Assembly (NCBI RefSeq): GCF_030440575.1
Contig: NZ_CP047189.1
Coordinates: 1 to 64,000, forward strand
From: Corynebacterium ciconiae DSM 44920
GTDB lineage: Bacteria; Actinomycetota; Actinomycetes; Mycobacteriales; Mycobacteriaceae
Direction of reading: 5' to 3'
DNA length: 64,000 nucleotides
Shown: piece by piece, positions 56,902 to 64,000 of the stretch
How positions within the stretch are numbered: the stretch's first letter is position 1
How the letters are laid out: each line of letters opens with the position of its first letter
The notes under the pieces: generated by a model
The model's input: the letters and a program-made list of their open reading frames with translations, nothing else
Database searches by the model: none
What the model was told of the DNA's origin: nothing
Made by a program: the position numbers and the translations under genes

Positions 56902-58614
56902 CTAGTTCCGGGCCGAGGAGGTGGCCAGCTCGGGGTAGTCCTCGGGGAAGGCCGCATCCGGTTCGCTGTGCTCGCGGGCGCGGCGCACCGCGGAGAGTGC
57001 CTCTACCGATACCCACAGGGCGCAGGCCAAGATGATGATGTCCAGGCTGGCGAGCAGCCAGTCGCCGGCGGCGAGGAACTTCTTCAGCTGCACCACCAGC
57101 GCCCACACGGACATCACGAGCACGAAGAGCAGCGGGATCACCACCGGCCAGATCGGTCGCGAGAGGCGGGCGAGCATCACGGCGAGGATGGACATCGACA
57201 GTGCCGCCATGAGCTGGTTGGTGGTGCCGAACAACGGCCAGATGAGCACGCCGCCGGAGCCATCGCCGCCAGTGGAGAAGGTGAGTGCCAGACCCACGGT
57301 GACAGCAATGATGGTGGCCCAGATTGCGGAGACTTTCGCACCAATGATGCCGCCGATTTCCTGTACCACGAAGCGCTGCAGGCGGATACCGGAGTCCATG
57401 GTGGTGGCGGCGAAGAGCACCGCCATGGTGGCGAGCACGGTGGCAGAGAGCGAGGTGGGCAAGCCGAGGCCTTCGTTAATGATGGAGCTGCCGCCCTGAA
57501 CGAAAGCGCCCACTCCGCCGGCGTTGAACTCGGAGTAGATCTCCTCCCAGTCTGCGAGGCTGGCGAACCCAGCGGTCGTGGCCACGATCGCACCGAGGGC
57601 GAGCAGGCCTTCACCAACTGCGCCGAAGTAGCCGACGAAACGCTCATCGGTTTCCTTGTCGATCTGCTTGGAGCTGGTACCGGAGGCCACGGTGCCGTGG
57701 AAGCCGGAGATAGCGCCGCAGGCGATGGTGACAAACAGCAGCGGCACCATGGATGGGGTGCCCTCGGGCAGGTTGGTGTTCACCATCGGGGCGACCACGG
57801 TGGGGGTGGTGATCAGCGCGGATAGGTAGAGGATGCCGAGGCCGATGAATAGCTGCAGGCCGTTGATGTAGTCGCGTGGCTGCAGCAGCACCCACACCGG
57901 TAGCAGGGAAGCGATACCGCCGTAGATGAACAGCAGCAGAATCCACACTGCCTCGGGCGCGAGACCGAAGGTGGATTCGGGCAGGGTGATGGGGAAGCGA
58001 TCGCCCAGGATGATCAGCCCGTAAAGGGCCGCGATGCCTACGAGCGACACCAGCGGCAGGTTCCACTTCAGCCGGTAGATGGCCTGGCCGATGAGCAGCG
58101 CCACGGCAAGTGCGCCCCAGGTGGGGATCACTGCGCTCGGGGTGGAGACGAGCAGGCCGGCGATCACCACGCCGAAGGCGGCAACCACCATGAGCAGCAG
58201 CAGGAAGATGACCACGAGGAAGAGGTTGCGGCCACGAGTACCGATGTATTTACCGGACAGGGTGCCAATGGATTGGCCCTTGTGTCGGGCGGAGGCCCAC
58301 AGCACGCCGAAGTCGTGCATTCCGGCGATGAACACGGTGCCAAAGGTGACCCAGAGGAAGGCGGGCAGCCAGCCCCAGATCACGGCCACGGCAGGTCCCA
58401 CGATGGGTGCCGCGCCCGCCACGGAGGTGAAGTGGTGGCCCCAGAGCACGTATTTGTTGGTGGGCACGAAATCCACGCCGTCTTCGAGGGCGTGGGCGGG
58501 GGTGGCGTAGTCCTTGTTCAGTTTGTACACCTGTGATGACAGGTAGCGGGAGTACAGGAGGTAGCCGGCGCCCATCATCGCTAAACCGATGAGGATGAGC
58601 CACAAAGAGTTCAT
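56902..58614 (-). CDS. cstA: Carbon starvation protein CstA (pyruvate/peptide transporter family)
   Basis: 570 residues with more than a dozen membrane segments. CstA hallmarks: FVPTNKYVLWGHHFTSVAGA near 49-68, GMHDFGVLWASARHKGQSIG near 100, and SGFHGTVASGTSSKQI near 303. CstA proteins import pyruvate or peptides under carbon limitation. A 178-base gap upstream holds the promoter; TGTGATCGCTGATATGA and GTGTGTCATATCACGTCACA are near it but do not exactly fit the GlxR site. First gene of a four-gene leftward operon. Confidence 0.95.
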   Translation of the reverse strand: MNSLWLILIGLAMMGAGYLLYSRYLSSQVYKLNKDYATPAHALEDGVDFVPTNKYVLWGHHFTSVAGAAPIVGPAVAVIWGWLPAFLWVTFGTVFIAGMHDFGVLWASARHKGQSIGTLSGKYIGTRGRNLFLVVIFLLLLMVVAAFGVVIAGLLVSTPSAVIPTWGALAVALLIGQAIYRLKWNLPLVSLVGIAALYGLIILGDRFPITLPESTFGLAPEAVWILLLFIYGGIASLLPVWVLLQPRDYINGLQLFIGLGILYLSALITTPTVVAPMVNTNLPEGTPSMVPLLFVTIACGAISGFHGTVASGTSSKQIDKETDERFVGYFGAVGEGLLALGAIVATTAGFASLADWEEIYSEFNAGGVGAFVQGGSSIINEGLGLPTSLSATVLATMAVLFAATTMDSGIRLQRFVVQEIGGIIGAKVSAIWATIIAVTVGLALTFSTGGDGSGGVLIWPLFGTTNQLMAALSMSILAVMLARLSRPIWPVVIPLLFVLVMSVWALVVQLKKFLAAGDWLLASLDIIILACALWVSVEALSAVRRAREHSEPDAAFPEDYPELATSSARN

Positions 58615-58732
58615 TTCTTCACCCCTAGAGTGTGATCGCTGATATGAGTGTGCATCTTAGTGTGTCATATCACGTCACAGCTGGGGGCGGCGGGTGGTGC
58701 GAATTCGGGCGTCGTGGGCGGAGGCGATGCAT

Positions 58733-58748
58733 GCTTATTTACGCCACC
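58733..58748 (-). repeat. Dispersed repeat, copy F (two mismatches)
   Basis: GGTGGCGTAAATAAGC on the minus strand, in the gap between the AbrB-type permease and cstA. Confidence 0.4.
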
Positions 58749-58792
58749 CTCCTCCGCTCCTACCCGCGACCTCTCAGTGGCAGCGGCCGGGT

Positions 58793-59899
58793 TTAGAGCA
58801 CTCGCTGCAGCCAGCGCAGCACGCTGGGCAGCCAGCCGGCTAAAAAGAGCACGGTGATGAGACGGACGATCTGCATGGCGGCGACGATCTCCACGGCGCC
58901 GGTTTCCGAGCCCAAGGCCAGTGCGGTTTCGAGACCGCCGGGGTTGGTGGCGAGGAAAGCGTCGATATAGCTCATGCCCATCCACTGCGAGATCACCCAC
59001 GCCAAGCCGGCGCAGCCGCCGATAAGCACCGCTATCAGTCCAAGTGTCAGGGGCAGCTGATGGGAAAAAGAGCGCAGCGCCGCCACCGAGAGCCCGCCGC
59101 CGGCCATCCAGCCAATGGAGACATAGGCGAAGTCGCGCGCCACATTCGGCAGGGCGAGGGAGTGCTCGGGGCCGAGTATGAGGGCGACGATTGCGGTGAG
59201 CAGCATCGGCCCGAGCATGGTGGCTGCGGGCATGTGCAGCAACTTTCCGAGCCGCCCGCCGAAGAGCACGATCACCACAACGGCCACGGCAGACAGCCAG
59301 GTAAAGGGCTGGGTGTGTTCCTCACTCGGCCTAGCCCCACCGCTGAGATGGGCCCAGGCCACCACCAGCGGCATGATGATAGACACACTCAGCAGCCGTA
59401 GATACTGGGTGAGGGTGACATAGCGGAAATCCGCCCCCAGATCCTTGGCCAGCAGCGGCATCACTGAGGCGCCGCCAGCGAAGAGGGACAGCACCCCTGT
59501 TTCTGGGGAGACCACCACGGTGGGGTCGTGCGGATCCACGCCGGCGCGCCGGGCTCGGCGCAGCGAGCCACGCCACAGCAGCCATCCACCGGCGAAGGCA
59601 AGCGCCACCGTGAACCCAGCGGACAGCAGCCCTGGGGCGATATAGCGCACCAGCTCACCGGCGGGGGTGCGCACCAAGGGCAGGGCGGCGATGATCGCGA
59701 TGAAGGACTTGGCCAGGTTCGTCAGCCGCGGATCCACGATCAGTTCTTCGCCGTGCAGGATGGCCGAGCCGGCCGCGGCGATGATCGCGGCCAGGATCCA
59801 GGCGGCCGGCACATGAAGCGCACTCAGAATTAACCCGAGCGCGATAGAGAGCGGGACCACGATGGCCCACCGTTTCCACTGGGCACGCACAGAGCTCAC
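58793..59899 (-). CDS. AbrB-family membrane protein (AmoA-like permease)
   Basis: 368 residues with about ten membrane segments in two related halves, fitting the AbrB duplication family (old names: ammonia monooxygenase or AbrB regulator; unrelated to the DNA-binding AbrB). Typical pieces: GLILSALHVPAAWILAA, ETGVLSLFAGGASVMPLLA and AFLATNPGGLETALALG. Substrate unknown. Divergent from the CsoR-type gene with a 35-base gap, so their promoters overlap. Confidence 0.82.
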   Translation of the reverse strand: MSSVRAQWKRWAIVVPLSIALGLILSALHVPAAWILAAIIAAAGSAILHGEELIVDPRLTNLAKSFIAIIAALPLVRTPAGELVRYIAPGLLSAGFTVALAFAGGWLLWRGSLRRARRAGVDPHDPTVVVSPETGVLSLFAGGASVMPLLAKDLGADFRYVTLTQYLRLLSVSIIMPLVVAWAHLSGGARPSEEHTQPFTWLSAVAVVVIVLFGGRLGKLLHMPAATMLGPMLLTAIVALILGPEHSLALPNVARDFAYVSIGWMAGGGLSVAALRSFSHQLPLTLGLIAVLIGGCAGLAWVISQWMGMSYIDAFLATNPGGLETALALGSETGAVEIVAAMQIVRLITVLFLAGWLPSVLRWLQRVL

Positions 59900-59921
59900 C
59901 TCTCTTTGTTCGTCTCGGTTT

Positions 59922-59927
59922 TAGAAT
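59922..59927 (+). promoter_or_regulatory. -10 box of the CsoR-type gene (leaderless)
   Basis: TAGAAT lies seven bases before the ATG at 59935 and no ribosome binding site is present, so the transcript probably starts at or next to the ATG. Confidence 0.5.
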
Positions 59928-59934
59928 CAATCCT

Positions 59935-60216
59935 ATGAGTCACGGATATGACAGCGACAAGCAGCGCTATCTCGCGCGCCTCAAGCGCATCGAAGGGCAA
60001 GTCCGTGGCATTCACCGCATGGTGGATGAGGATGAATACTGCATCGATGTGCTCACCCAGATTCAGGCAGCTCGCGCCGCGCTCGATAATGTGGCGCTTA
60101 AGCTTCTCGACGATCACCTCTCGCACTGTGTGGTCACGGCAGCAGCCCACGGCGGCCAGGAAGCCGAGGATAAAATCGCGGAGGTTTCGCGCGCCATTGC
60201 CCGATTAGTGAAGTAG
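59935..60216 (+). CDS. CsoR-type metal-sensing repressor
   Basis: 93 residues, all-helical CsoR/FrmR fold (RLKRIEGQVRGIHRMVDED). The copper(I) ligand set of CsoR is exact by position: Cys36, His61 and Cys65 (YCIDV and DDHLSHC). That favours copper(I) sensing over persulfide (CstR) or formaldehyde (FrmR) sensing, although no copper exporter is adjacent. It is followed nine bases later by a TSUP exporter gene, more often linked with CstR-type regulators, so the ligand remains open. Start fixed by the -10 box just upstream. Confidence 0.9.
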   Translation: MSHGYDSDKQRYLARLKRIEGQVRGIHRMVDEDEYCIDVLTQIQAARAALDNVALKLLDDHLSHCVVTAAAHGGQEAEDKIAEVSRAIARLVK

Positions 60217-60225
60217 GAGCCGCCC

Positions 60226-61008
60226 ATGTTTTCACTCGGACTAGGAGGATGGCTCGTCCTGCTGGGTGGTGCTTTCGCCGCCGGCTGGATCGACGCAGTA
60301 ATTGGTGGTGGCGGGCTAGTACTCATCCCCGTGATCATGGCGGTGTTGCCCCACGCCTCCCCCGTGGTGGCGCTGGCGACTAATAAGTTCGCGGCCTGTC
60401 TCGGCACCGGTTCAGCTGCCGTGTCTTTGTCGCGGAAGGTACAGGTGGAGCGGCGCCGGCTGGTGACCTATATTCCGATCGCGGCCGCCAGTTCGGGAGC
60501 GGGGGCGCTGATTGCTAGCTCGTTGTCTAAAGAGGTGCTGCGCCCGATCGTCATTGTGATGCTGGTGGTAGTGGGCGTGTTCGTGGTGTGCCGGCCGGAC
60601 TTCGGCGAGCAGGCGCGGGAGCGCAGCAGTAGGCGTCGAGAAGCGGTGGTGCTCATCGCGGTCGGCGCGATCGCGCTCTACGACGGCGTGTTCGGGCCCG
60701 GCACCGGAACGTTTCTGATCATGGTGTTTACCGCCGTGCTGGGACGGAATTTCCTGCAGTCGGCGGTGCTGGCCAAGGTGGTGAACTGTGCCACCAACTT
60801 CGGCGCGCTGGTGGTATTCATTCTCGGCGGGCATGTGTGGTGGACCATGGGCATCGCGCTGGCGGTGATGAACGTGGCCGGGGCGCAGCTGGGGGCGCGC
60901 ACCGTGATCGCAGGGGGCACAAAACTCATCCGGATTGCCTTGTTGACGCTGGTGGTAGTGATGTCCTGCTATCTCAGCTACACCCAGATCTTTGGGGAGC
61001 CGTTTTAA
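60226..61008 (+). CDS. TSUP family exporter (TauE/SafE-like)
   Basis: 260 residues with about eight membrane segments. Family motifs: GWIDAVIGGGGLVLIPVIM at the N-terminus and LYDGVFGPGTGTFLIM in the second half. TSUP proteins move sulfite, sulfonates or related anions out of (or into) the cell. AGGAG precedes the ATG; it is nine bases after the CsoR-type gene and surely cotranscribed. Its stop overlaps that of the convergent methyltransferase gene. Confidence 0.9.
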   Translation: MFSLGLGGWLVLLGGAFAAGWIDAVIGGGGLVLIPVIMAVLPHASPVVALATNKFAACLGTGSAAVSLSRKVQVERRRLVTYIPIAAASSGAGALIASSLSKEVLRPIVIVMLVVVGVFVVCRPDFGEQARERSSRRREAVVLIAVGAIALYDGVFGPGTGTFLIMVFTAVLGRNFLQSAVLAKVVNCATNFGALVVFILGGHVWWTMGIALAVMNVAGAQLGARTVIAGGTKLIRIALLTLVVVMSCYLSYTQIFGEPF

Positions 61009-61844
61009 CTGGCGGCAGGCGGGTGTGGCTTGCGGGCAATGAGCTCGCCGTGCGGCACCATGAAATAGGCGCCGGGTTGGCTGCCCCAGCTCCGGAACGC
61101 AGCGGCAATATCGTGTAATTCCTCCTCGCTCGCCCAGCCTTGGCGGAGAATCTGGGTGGCGAGTTGGGTGTTGCTGATGCGCTGCGCCCATGACTGGCAC
61201 CACCAGGTGAGATCGTCGGGCGTGCTGAATGGCCAGATCGCTGCGCCTACGCGAGCGGGATGAATTCCTGCCTGCTCCGCCCAATACTTGAGCCGCACAC
61301 CCGCGTCGGGATGACCGCCATTGTGGCGGGCAGCTAAAAGGTACAGCTCGCGCCAGCGCTCGAGGCGTGGATCGTGGGGATACCAGCTAAAGGCGGTGTA
61401 ATCAGCATCGCGCGCGGCAACAATGCCCTGGGGGCGGGTGACTCGCCACATGTGCCGTAGTACGAGCACGGGGTCGGCCACGTGTTGCAGCACCTGGTGG
61501 GCATGAACAACATCGAAAGAGTGATCCGGAAAGGAAAGCTGGTGGGCGTCTTCTACCACCACCTCGACTGTGTTGATTCCACGCTGTTCGAGGGTGCGGC
61601 GTGTTAACTCAGCAGCAGTGTGGTCTCGTTCAACCGCCACTACCCGCCCGGGGGCCACCGCCTGGGCAAGATCAGCGGTGATGGTGCCGGCGCCGGATCC
61701 AATGTCCAACACATCCATGCCTGGGCGCAGCATGCCAAGCAGCGTTCCCGCGGAGTTCTGGGCCGTACGTTTGCTGTGTCCATCGATCACGGAGGCGTCA
61801 TATCCGTGCGTGTAGGTGTGGTCACTCGGACAAGGGCTCGTCAT
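61005..61844 (-). CDS. SAM-dependent methyltransferase (class I)
   Basis: 279 residues from ATG 61844 (MTSPCPSDHTYTHGYDASVI) with GGGGGA upstream; the open frame continues upstream through an A+T-rich repeat without support. SAM-binding motif VLDIGSGAGTITADLA near 51, acidic residue in VAVERD, and VVHAHQVLQHVADP (motif post-II) near 123. UbiE/COQ5-like Rossmann methyltransferase; substrate unknown. Confidence 0.85.
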   Translation of the reverse strand: MTSPCPSDHTYTHGYDASVIDGHSKRTAQNSAGTLLGMLRPGMDVLDIGSGAGTITADLAQAVAPGRVVAVERDHTAAELTRRTLEQRGINTVEVVVEDAHQLSFPDHSFDVVHAHQVLQHVADPVLVLRHMWRVTRPQGIVAARDADYTAFSWYPHDPRLERWRELYLLAARHNGGHPDAGVRLKYWAEQAGIHPARVGAAIWPFSTPDDLTWWCQSWAQRISNTQLATQILRQGWASEEELHDIAAAFRSWGSQPGAYFMVPHGELIARKPHPPAAS

Positions 61845-61910
61845 GTCCCCCGATCCTATCGGCTTTGGGTGTCGCACATCTCGGGTGCGAGACGCTGGTG
61901 AGTGGGGCGA

Positions 61911-61939
61911 AATAGTAAAAATAGTAAAAGATAGTAAAG
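61911..61939. repeat. TAGTAAAA repeat array, left copy
   Basis: Three TAGTAA units spaced 9 and 10 bases (about 61913, 61922, 61932). The last 22 bases match the right copy at 62166-62203 exactly. About 70 bases upstream of the methyltransferase start. Confidence 0.75.
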
Positions 61940-62165
61940 CGCATCTGAAGCCCTGCCTAGCATTCGAAAGCCTTGGCTTCAGACTCACTTTTTACTAGCG
62001 ATGTCTTCTGTTGAGACTGTGTCACGAGCAGCGTTGCAATGACGAAAACGGATCCGAAGTAGTCGGTCCAGAGTGTCTGAGTGTGACGAGGCGGTTGCGC
62101 GTTGGAGCGGCGAGGGGTTGGCGGTCCTCGAGGAGGCGCCGAGGTTATGCTTAGCCGTAGGCGCG
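61940..62165. other. Spacer between the two TAGTAAAA arrays
   Basis: Gene-free by inspection; no start with a ribosome binding site and no RNA gene seen. Confidence 0.4.
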
Positions 62166-62203
62166 AGATAGTAAAAATAATAAAAATAGTAAAAGATAGT
62201 AAA
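62166..62203. repeat. TAGTAAAA repeat array, right copy
   Basis: Four units (TAGTAA, TAATAA, TAGTAA, TAGTAA) with 9-, 9- and 10-base spacing, ending three bases before GGAGG of the ATPase gene. An operator-like or iteron-like array. Confidence 0.75.
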
Positions 62204-62213
62204 GGGAGGCGTC

Positions 62214-63377
62214 ATGAACCGCTCAGCTAACCCGTTCCGAGCCACGCTCGGATCGACACCGCCATACCTGGCGGGGCGGGCTTCGGAGCTGGCAGAATTT
62301 CGTTACGCACTCGAAGAAGGTCCTGGGGCGCATGAACGGGTCACTGTAGTGACTGGGTTACGAGGTGTGGGCAAGACGGTTCTGCTTAACGCCTACGAGG
62401 ATGAAGCGAGGGAGCAGTCGTGGCACGTTATCTCTGAGACCGCGACGCGCGGGTTCACGCAGAGGCTCACTGATACCTTGTTTCGTTTAACAGAGGATCG
62501 GCACGACCAAGGTAGGAGAAAACTTACAGGCCTGAATATAGCCGCCTTGGGAGGCGTGCAGCTGTCGACTCCGACTGACTACTGTCCACAGCCGACTCTT
62601 CGAGAGGTGCTGACTCAGTATCTCGATATTCAGGAAAATATTGATAGAGCCTTGGACCAAAAGCCGGTCGGACTACTGATCACAGTGGACGAGCTGCACT
62701 ACAATCGCACAGAAGAAATCACAGACTTCGGCGCCGTAATACAACATCTCGTGCGCGAAGACCGGCAGATTGCTGTTGCTATGGCGGGGATACCGCAATC
62801 CGTAAATCCTCTCTTAGCAGACGCTGGTGGAGACAACCCTGTGACATTTCTGCGCCGTGCAAACCGCGTAGATCTTGGTCTTATTGCCGATGATGATGTT
62901 CGCCGAGCGCTCAAAGAGCCAGTTGAAAATAGTGGTTGTCGTTTCACGCCGGAAGCATTGGAAAGTGCGGTGCAGGCGTGCGCAGGGTATCCCTTCATGA
63001 TTCAGCTGGTTGGACAAGAGAGTTTCCGACACCGCGAGGGGGAAATGATCAGCGTGGCCTCTGTGGAATTGGGGGCAGCAAAGGCGAAGCGCAAGCTGGG
63101 TCAGCTGGTACACGAGGCATCGCTGCGCGACCTCTCAAACGTCGATCGCACATTCCTTGCAGCGATGGCCGCAGATGACGGCCCATCAAAAACAAGGGAC
63201 ATAGCCACTCGTATGGGCGTAGATGCGCAGTATGTGGGCACCTATCGTCGTCGGCTCATTGAGGCTGAGATGATCACGGCCGTGGGGCACGGGTTGGTGG
63301 ATTTCGAACTGCCCTTCATGCGTTCCTACCTGCGTGATCACATGAGTGGTGGACGCTCTAGGAGACTAACGGCGTAG
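62214..63377 (+). CDS. AAA ATPase with C-terminal winged helix (Orc1/Cdc6-like)
   Basis: 387 residues; GGGAGG before the ATG. P-loop GLRGVGKTVLL near 47, Walker B LLITVDELHY near 161, and a C-terminal winged-helix-like part with TRDIATRMGVDAQYVGTYRR near 325. This ATPase-plus-HTH build occurs in orphan genes often carried on mobile DNA; function unknown. Lower G+C than neighbours and two repeat arrays upstream suggest acquisition and possible self-regulation. Its 3' end overlaps hrpB by 12 bases on the other strand. Confidence 0.7.
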   Translation: MNRSANPFRATLGSTPPYLAGRASELAEFRYALEEGPGAHERVTVVTGLRGVGKTVLLNAYEDEAREQSWHVISETATRGFTQRLTDTLFRLTEDRHDQGRRKLTGLNIAALGGVQLSTPTDYCPQPTLREVLTQYLDIQENIDRALDQKPVGLLITVDELHYNRTEEITDFGAVIQHLVREDRQIAVAMAGIPQSVNPLLADAGGDNPVTFLRRANRVDLGLIADDDVRRALKEPVENSGCRFTPEALESAVQACAGYPFMIQLVGQESFRHREGEMISVASVELGAAKAKRKLGQLVHEASLRDLSNVDRTFLAAMAADDGPSKTRDIATRMGVDAQYVGTYRRRLIEAEMITAVGHGLVDFELPFMRSYLRDHMSGGRSRRLTA

Positions 63378-64000
63378 CTGGGCTGTGGTTTTTCGGGTGG
63401 CTGGTGCGGTGCGGGGATCCTCCGGCCAAGGATGCTTGGGGTAGCGCCCTCGCATGTCGGCGCGCACGTCTGCATAGGCGCCGTCCCAAAAGCGGGTGAG
63501 GTTATCGGTGATCGCCACGGGCCGGCCGGCAGGAGAGAGCAGCTCGAAACGGATGCGCGTGCCGAGTATCTCGGGGCTGTCTTCGAGGCCGAAGCACTCC
63601 TGGAGTTTTACTTGCACGCTGGGTTGTTCCTCGCTGTAGTCCACGGGGATTGATCGCCCCGAGGGCACGGCGATACTGGCGGGCACATCCTTATCAAAGT
63701 CCTGGGCCGCCGGCCAGGGCAGCAGGGCGGACAGCGCCTGGTGCATGTCGATCTCTGCCAATGGCATGCCCTCGGCGAGTCGCGGGTAGTGCATGCTCAA
63801 CCAGACAGGGGCGGCGGCAATCAGTCCGGCGTCGCTGACATCTGGCCACGTCGTGTCGTGGGCGTGGTAGAAGGCCATGCGCTGGCGAAGCTGCAAAGCG
63901 GCGGCACTCCAGTGGAAATCGCGCAGCCCATCCCCCTCGAGAGCACGGGCGAGCGCTTCTTCTACCTCGTCTACGGGCACAGTGGTCGGGGTAGACGCCA
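63366..64000 (-). CDS. hrpB: ATP-dependent helicase HrpB, C-terminal part (cut by window edge)
   Basis: The last 211 codons are visible and the frame is open through base 64000. The sequence matches the HrpB-specific C-terminal domain: LSMHYPRLAEGMPLAEIDMH, LPWPAAQDFDKDVPASIAVP, GRSIPVDYSEEQPSVQVKLQ, and the ending YPKHPWPEDP. The helicase core lies beyond the window. Related to DEAH RNA helicases; role in bacteria poorly defined. Confidence 0.88.
   Translation of the reverse strand, partial: ASTPTTVPVDEVEEALARALEGDGLRDFHWSAAALQLRQRMAFYHAHDTTWPDVSDAGLIAAAPVWLSMHYPRLAEGMPLAEIDMHQALSALLPWPAAQDFDKDVPASIAVPSGRSIPVDYSEEQPSVQVKLQECFGLEDSPEILGTRIRFELLSPAGRPVAITDNLTRFWDGAYADVRADMRGRYPKHPWPEDPRTAPATRKTTAQLRR

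Noticed and set aside
58628..58680. GlxR (CRP-type) sites before cstA
   Set aside because: TGTGA-like and TCACA-like halves are present but not with the required six-base spacer.

Overview
The window starts exactly at dnaA and reads as the first 64 kb of a Corynebacterium chromosome. The evidence is the order dnaA-dnaN-recF-dciA-gyrB-gyrA-tRNA-Ile-tRNA-Ala, the crgA-pknB-pknA-pbpA-rodA-pstP-fhaB-fhaA cluster typical of mycolic-acid actinobacteria, a cory-CC-star gene beside cstA, and three exact copies of the corynebacterial McbR operator (TAGAC-N6-GTCTA). The bulk is GC-rich; the stretch from about 31 to 36 kb and the last ATPase gene are visibly richer in A+T. The species cannot be fixed from the sequence.

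Layout. 0-12.5 kb: replication initiation and gyrase genes, with DnaA boxes between dnaA and dnaN, then two tRNAs. 12.7-20 kb: a PRC-barrel protein, NAD(P)HX repair, a leftward OsmC/monooxygenase/flavin-reductase operon behind McbR sites, a coiled-coil membrane protein, ppiA and a rhomboid protease. A second dense cluster of DnaA-box-like sequences lies at about 19.65-19.97 kb. 20.2-30.4 kb: leftward growth, division and Ser/Thr phosphorylation cluster. 30.8-36.1 kb: tRNA-Leu followed by an accessory, partly decayed zone (stand-alone PD-(D/E)XK nuclease, PrsW-like protein, a frameshifted secreted protein, a broken histidine kinase with an intact response regulator). 36.3-44.7 kb: complete kdpFABCDE potassium system. 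44.7-52.7 kb: DinB-like protein, secreted tripeptidyl aminopeptidase, AMP nucleosidase, a monooxygenase-hydrolase fusion, luxS behind an McbR operator, and a gamma carbonic anhydrase. 52.8-61.8 kb: ROK regulator; leftward cstA-CC-star-arsA-sirtuin operon; AbrB-type permease; CsoR-type regulator with a TSUP exporter; a methyltransferase. 61.9-64 kb: an AAA ATPase preceded by TAGTAAAA arrays, then the 3' part of hrpB, cut by the window edge.

How the genes work together. The first block starts replication and sets supercoiling. The pkn cluster couples Ser/Thr signalling (PknA, PknB, PstP, FhaA, FhaB) to septal and polar wall synthesis (PbpA, RodA, CrgA). Two separate loci (OsmC/monooxygenase/reductase and luxS) carry the same methionine/cysteine repressor operator and so probably belong to one sulfur regulon. 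CstA, the CC-terminal small protein, an ArsA-type ATPase and a sirtuin form a compact operon whose combined role is not described as far as I know.
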